From contig JAPLCH010000088.1 of NCBI GenBank assembly GCA_026392325.1, forward strand, positions 1 to 13,956: a stretch of DNA of 13,956 nt. The letters run 5' to 3'. The translations under genes and the position numbers were made by a program. How positions within the stretch are numbered: the stretch's first letter is position 1; each line of letters begins with the position of its first letter. This document shows, piece after piece, positions 11,791 to 13,956 of this stretch. A model generated the notes under the pieces. It saw nothing but the letters and a program-made list of their open reading frames with translations, was not told the origin of the DNA and searched no databases. The DNA is from Solirubrobacterales bacterium. GTDB taxonomy: Bacteria > Actinomycetota > Thermoleophilia > Solirubrobacterales > Solirubrobacteraceae.

Positions 11791-13956
11791 TCAGGCAGCG
11801 ACGGCCAGCTGGCGCGTCCACTCGGCAAAGTCAGGGAGTGGCAGCGGATACTCCTCACGGATCCCGTAAAGGGTTGTCCGTTCCGCGGCCGGCCTTCCAG
11901 CCCGGTGAGCAGCCCAGATCAGATCCGAGGGGGTTCGCAAAGTGCCGTGCTTGCCTCCGGCCATCCTCGTGATTGACTCCTCCATGAGCGTGCCGCCAAG
12001 GTCATTGACGCCCCATGCGAGCGATTCCGTCGCCGCATCAAGGCCCATTTTGACCCAGCTCGCCTGAAGGTTTCGGATGCTGCGACCCAAGGAGAGCCTG
12101 AATACGGCTGCGTGGCGAAGGTTCTCCTCCTGTGACATTTCGATGATTCCCATGCTCCGCCCGAGGCGCGTTTGGTCTGGAACAAAGGAGAGTGGAACGA
12201 ACTCGGTTATCCCGCCTGTTCGCTCCTGAATGTCGCGGATCACGTTCATGTGTGTGGCAAGGCTTGCGGGCGTCTCTATGTGACCGAACATGACAGTGCT
12301 CGTGGAAGGCAGCCCAGCCGCGTGCGCGGCCTCAATGATCTCCACCCATCTTTGGGCCGGAAGCTTGTTGGGACTGATCTGGTTGCGGATGTCGTCATCC
12401 AGGATCTCCGCCGCAGTCCCAGGGACAGAGCCGAGCCCCGCCTCGATCAGGTGGCCAAAAGCCTCCGCTGGAGTAATGCCTTCGACCTGACAGATGTGGT
12501 CAACCTCCATCGGCGAGTAAGCGTGAAGGTGGAGGCTTGGGTTGATTTCCTTCGCAAGTCTCAGCCAGCGCGTGTAGTCGCCAAGGCCCCAGTCAGGATG
12601 AATCCCAGACTGAATGCAGAGCTCAGTTGCCCCGAAGCTGATCGCATCATGAATGCGCGTTCGGAATTCGTCCTCTCCGTACTCATAGGCATCAGGCGAA
12701 CGCTGACCCTTGCCAAACCCGCAGAAGGCACAACCAACCTGGCAGACATTGCTGATGTTGAGGTTGCGGTTGACCACGAATGTCACCGTGTCTCCTGCCA
12801 TCTCAGCCCTGAGCGAGTCGGCGGCTTGTCGGATGTCTTCGACAGCCTCCGGGCGCTGCTCTGAGAAGAGTGCTTCCAGCTCAGCATGGGTGAGGCGAGC
12901 GCCAGAGTGTGCCTTGTCAATGAGAGAGGCGACTCCGTCGGCTGCGAGTACAGCTCCCGCTGACCCGATCCGCTGCCGAGTTGTTCTTGGCATGAATGTT
13001 GGATGCGTCTCATGGATGACTCCCATGACAGAGGGATCAATCCACTCTTCTGTGATGAAGCCGGAATGGACGCAAAGCCTCTCCGTCAATGCCCGGCCAG
13101 TTTCTGCCAGGTCCCGGGCGACACGTGTCGGAGAAGGAAATGGGTGCTCTGGTGAGATGTGATCACCGTTGGCTGACAGACCGCCGAGGTCGTCGGCTCC
13201 GGCAGCAACAAGTTCGGGCCACCAGTCGGCAAGATTTGGCGGGATCTGGATTGCGACATCGGGCATGCGCTCACGCGTCGCGGCAACCAGTCCGACCATG
13301 TCTGCGGACGTCACTTCGCACGCCCATGCGGGAAGGTCAAGCTCAGGGTGGCGGCCAATGCCCGTCCGCCAGTAGTCCTCGGAGGCTGACTCTGCAATGT
13401 CAGCTGGCTCCTCACCGTAGTACTTGCGATGCGGAACAAAGTTCTGAAGGATCACTTCCTGAATGTGTCCGTATTCAGAGTGAACCTTGGCGATCGCGTC
13501 AAGCGACTCCAGGCGCTCCTGAGGCGTCTCCCCTATCCCAACGAGGATTCCTGTCGTAAATGGGATCTGAAGCTCTCCAGCGGCCCTCAGCGTCGCCAGA
13601 CGGACCTTTGGGTCCTTCCCCGGCGAACCAGCGTGCACAGTCTCCAGAAGGCGCTCAGATGAGGACTCGAGCATCAGGCCCTGCGAAGCAGTCACCTTGC
13701 GAAGCCGGGCCAGGTCGCGCTTGTCGAGTGGACCGAGATTGGTGTGGGGAAGGATTCCGCGCTCAAGCGCACGCTCACTGGCCCAAACCACATAGGCGAC
13801 GAAGTCCTCATGGCCCAGCTCAGAGAGGCGATCGCGGACGCCCTTGATGCTGTCTGGGCGCTCCCCCGTCAGGATCAGCAGCTCCTTCACGCCGCTCTTG
13901 GCAGCCCGGTCGAGAATCCGCTCAACCTCCTCTGGAGGCTGGAGATGTGTCTGATG
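11791..13956 (-). CDS. fbiC: FbiC, fused CofG-CofH Fo synthase (5' end outside the window)
   Basis: FbiC builds the deazaflavin Fo from tyrosine and a ribitylaminouracil using two radical-SAM domains. The frame stays open to the right edge and gives 721 residues; full-length proteins are about 840-860, so roughly the first 100 or more residues, with the CofG CxxxCxxC cluster, lie outside. The internal GTG at 13890 is not the start, because the frame continues upstream with family-like sequence (PPEEVERIL). The visible CofG part includes KELLILTGERPD, ILPHTNLG, IPFTTGILVGIGET and QIPPNLADWW. The CofH part begins near residue 388 with FVVNRNLNISNVC, and its radical-SAM cysteines C405, C409 and C412 are encoded at 12744-12721. 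SGIHPDWG, HAYSPMEV and the GGTLMEESITRMAG block follow. It converges on cofE, so it has its own promoter outside the window. Confidence 0.95.
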   Translation of the reverse strand, partial: HQTHLQPPEEVERILDRAAKSGVKELLILTGERPDSIKGVRDRLSELGHEDFVAYVVWASERALERGILPHTNLGPLDKRDLARLRKVTASQGLMLESSSERLLETVHAGSPGKDPKVRLATLRAAGELQIPFTTGILVGIGETPQERLESLDAIAKVHSEYGHIQEVILQNFVPHRKYYGEEPADIAESASEDYWRTGIGRHPELDLPAWACEVTSADMVGLVAATRERMPDVAIQIPPNLADWWPELVAAGADDLGGLSANGDHISPEHPFPSPTRVARDLAETGRALTERLCVHSGFITEEWIDPSVMGVIHETHPTFMPRTTRQRIGSAGAVLAADGVASLIDKAHSGARLTHAELEALFSEQRPEAVEDIRQAADSLRAEMAGDTVTFVVNRNLNISNVCQVGCAFCGFGKGQRSPDAYEYGEDEFRTRIHDAISFGATELCIQSGIHPDWGLGDYTRWLRLAKEINPSLHLHAYSPMEVDHICQVEGITPAEAFGHLIEAGLGSVPGTAAEILDDDIRNQISPNKLPAQRWVEIIEAAHAAGLPSTSTVMFGHIETPASLATHMNVIRDIQERTGGITEFVPLSFVPDQTRLGRSMGIIEMSQEENLRHAAVFRLSLGRSIRNLQASWVKMGLDAATESLAWGVNDLGGTLMEESITRMAGGKHGTLRTPSDLIWAAHRAGRPAAERTTLYGIREEYPLPLPDFAEWTRQLAVAA

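Noticed and set aside
12172..12864. 230-codon plus-strand frame opposite fbiC
   Set aside because: It covers the CofH radical-SAM region on the opposite strand and shows no domain of its own.
1..13956. tRNA or rRNA genes, insertion sequences, CRISPR arrays, phage or toxin-antitoxin genes
   Set aside because: No repeats, cloverleaf-like sequence, transposase motifs or small gene pairs of these kinds were seen on reading both strands; the window is almost fully accounted for by metabolic genes.

Overview
The window looks like chromosomal DNA of an F420-producing actinobacterium. GC is roughly 60% by eye, genes are packed with 1-12 bp gaps or 1-8 bp overlaps, and several outward-facing genes carry a TANNNT-type -10 box immediately before the ATG. 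The fused CofG-CofH protein (FbiC), a CxxHxxC ferredoxin and an actinobacterial-style ApbE also fit. The class within the phylum cannot be resolved; a deep lineage such as Thermoleophilia or Acidimicrobiia is only a guess. No rRNA, tRNA, mobile element or CRISPR array was seen, and no gap reaches 300 bp.

Region 1 (1-3615, + strand) is a tightly coupled redox operon whose promoter lies left of the window. After the possible tail of an upstream gene it encodes a small membrane-anchored protein with a Ser/Gly/Tyr-rich tail, an ApbE-type FAD:protein FMN transferase, a membrane ferric-reductase-like protein with four candidate haem ligands, an FAD/NAD(P)H ferredoxin-reductase-type enzyme and a CxxHxxC ferredoxin. 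Together they suggest electron flow from NAD(P)H through FAD and Fe-S to membrane haem b, and then perhaps to an extracytoplasmic flavoprotein. No flavinylation target is visible. This is the least conventional part of the window.

Region 2 (3644-8717) is acyl-CoA metabolism. It holds an acyl-CoA carboxylase carboxyltransferase subunit (-), a divergent enoyl-CoA hydratase plus quinone-oxidoreductase-like operon (+), and a convergent operon (-) of a short-chain dehydrogenase followed by hydroxymethylglutaryl-CoA lyase. Carboxylase, hydratase and HMG-CoA lyase together recall part of leucine/isovalerate catabolism, but no biotin carboxylase or acyl-CoA dehydrogenase is present here.

Region 3 (8742-13956) is an F420 locus. 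npdG-cofD-cofC-cofE (+) converge on fbiC (-), which runs off the right edge. FbiC makes the Fo chromophore, CofC activates a three-carbon phospho-acid with GTP, CofD joins it to Fo, CofE adds glutamates, and NpdG exchanges hydride between NADPH and F420. The nitroreductase-like domain that reduces dehydro-F420-0 in mycobacterial FbiB is absent from CofE and from the window.

Two divergent junctions (5171-5228 and 8718-8741) carry promoter-like boxes. At the second, the -10 boxes of SDR and npdG overlap inside a small inverted repeat, so the acyl-CoA and F420 transcripts may share a control point.
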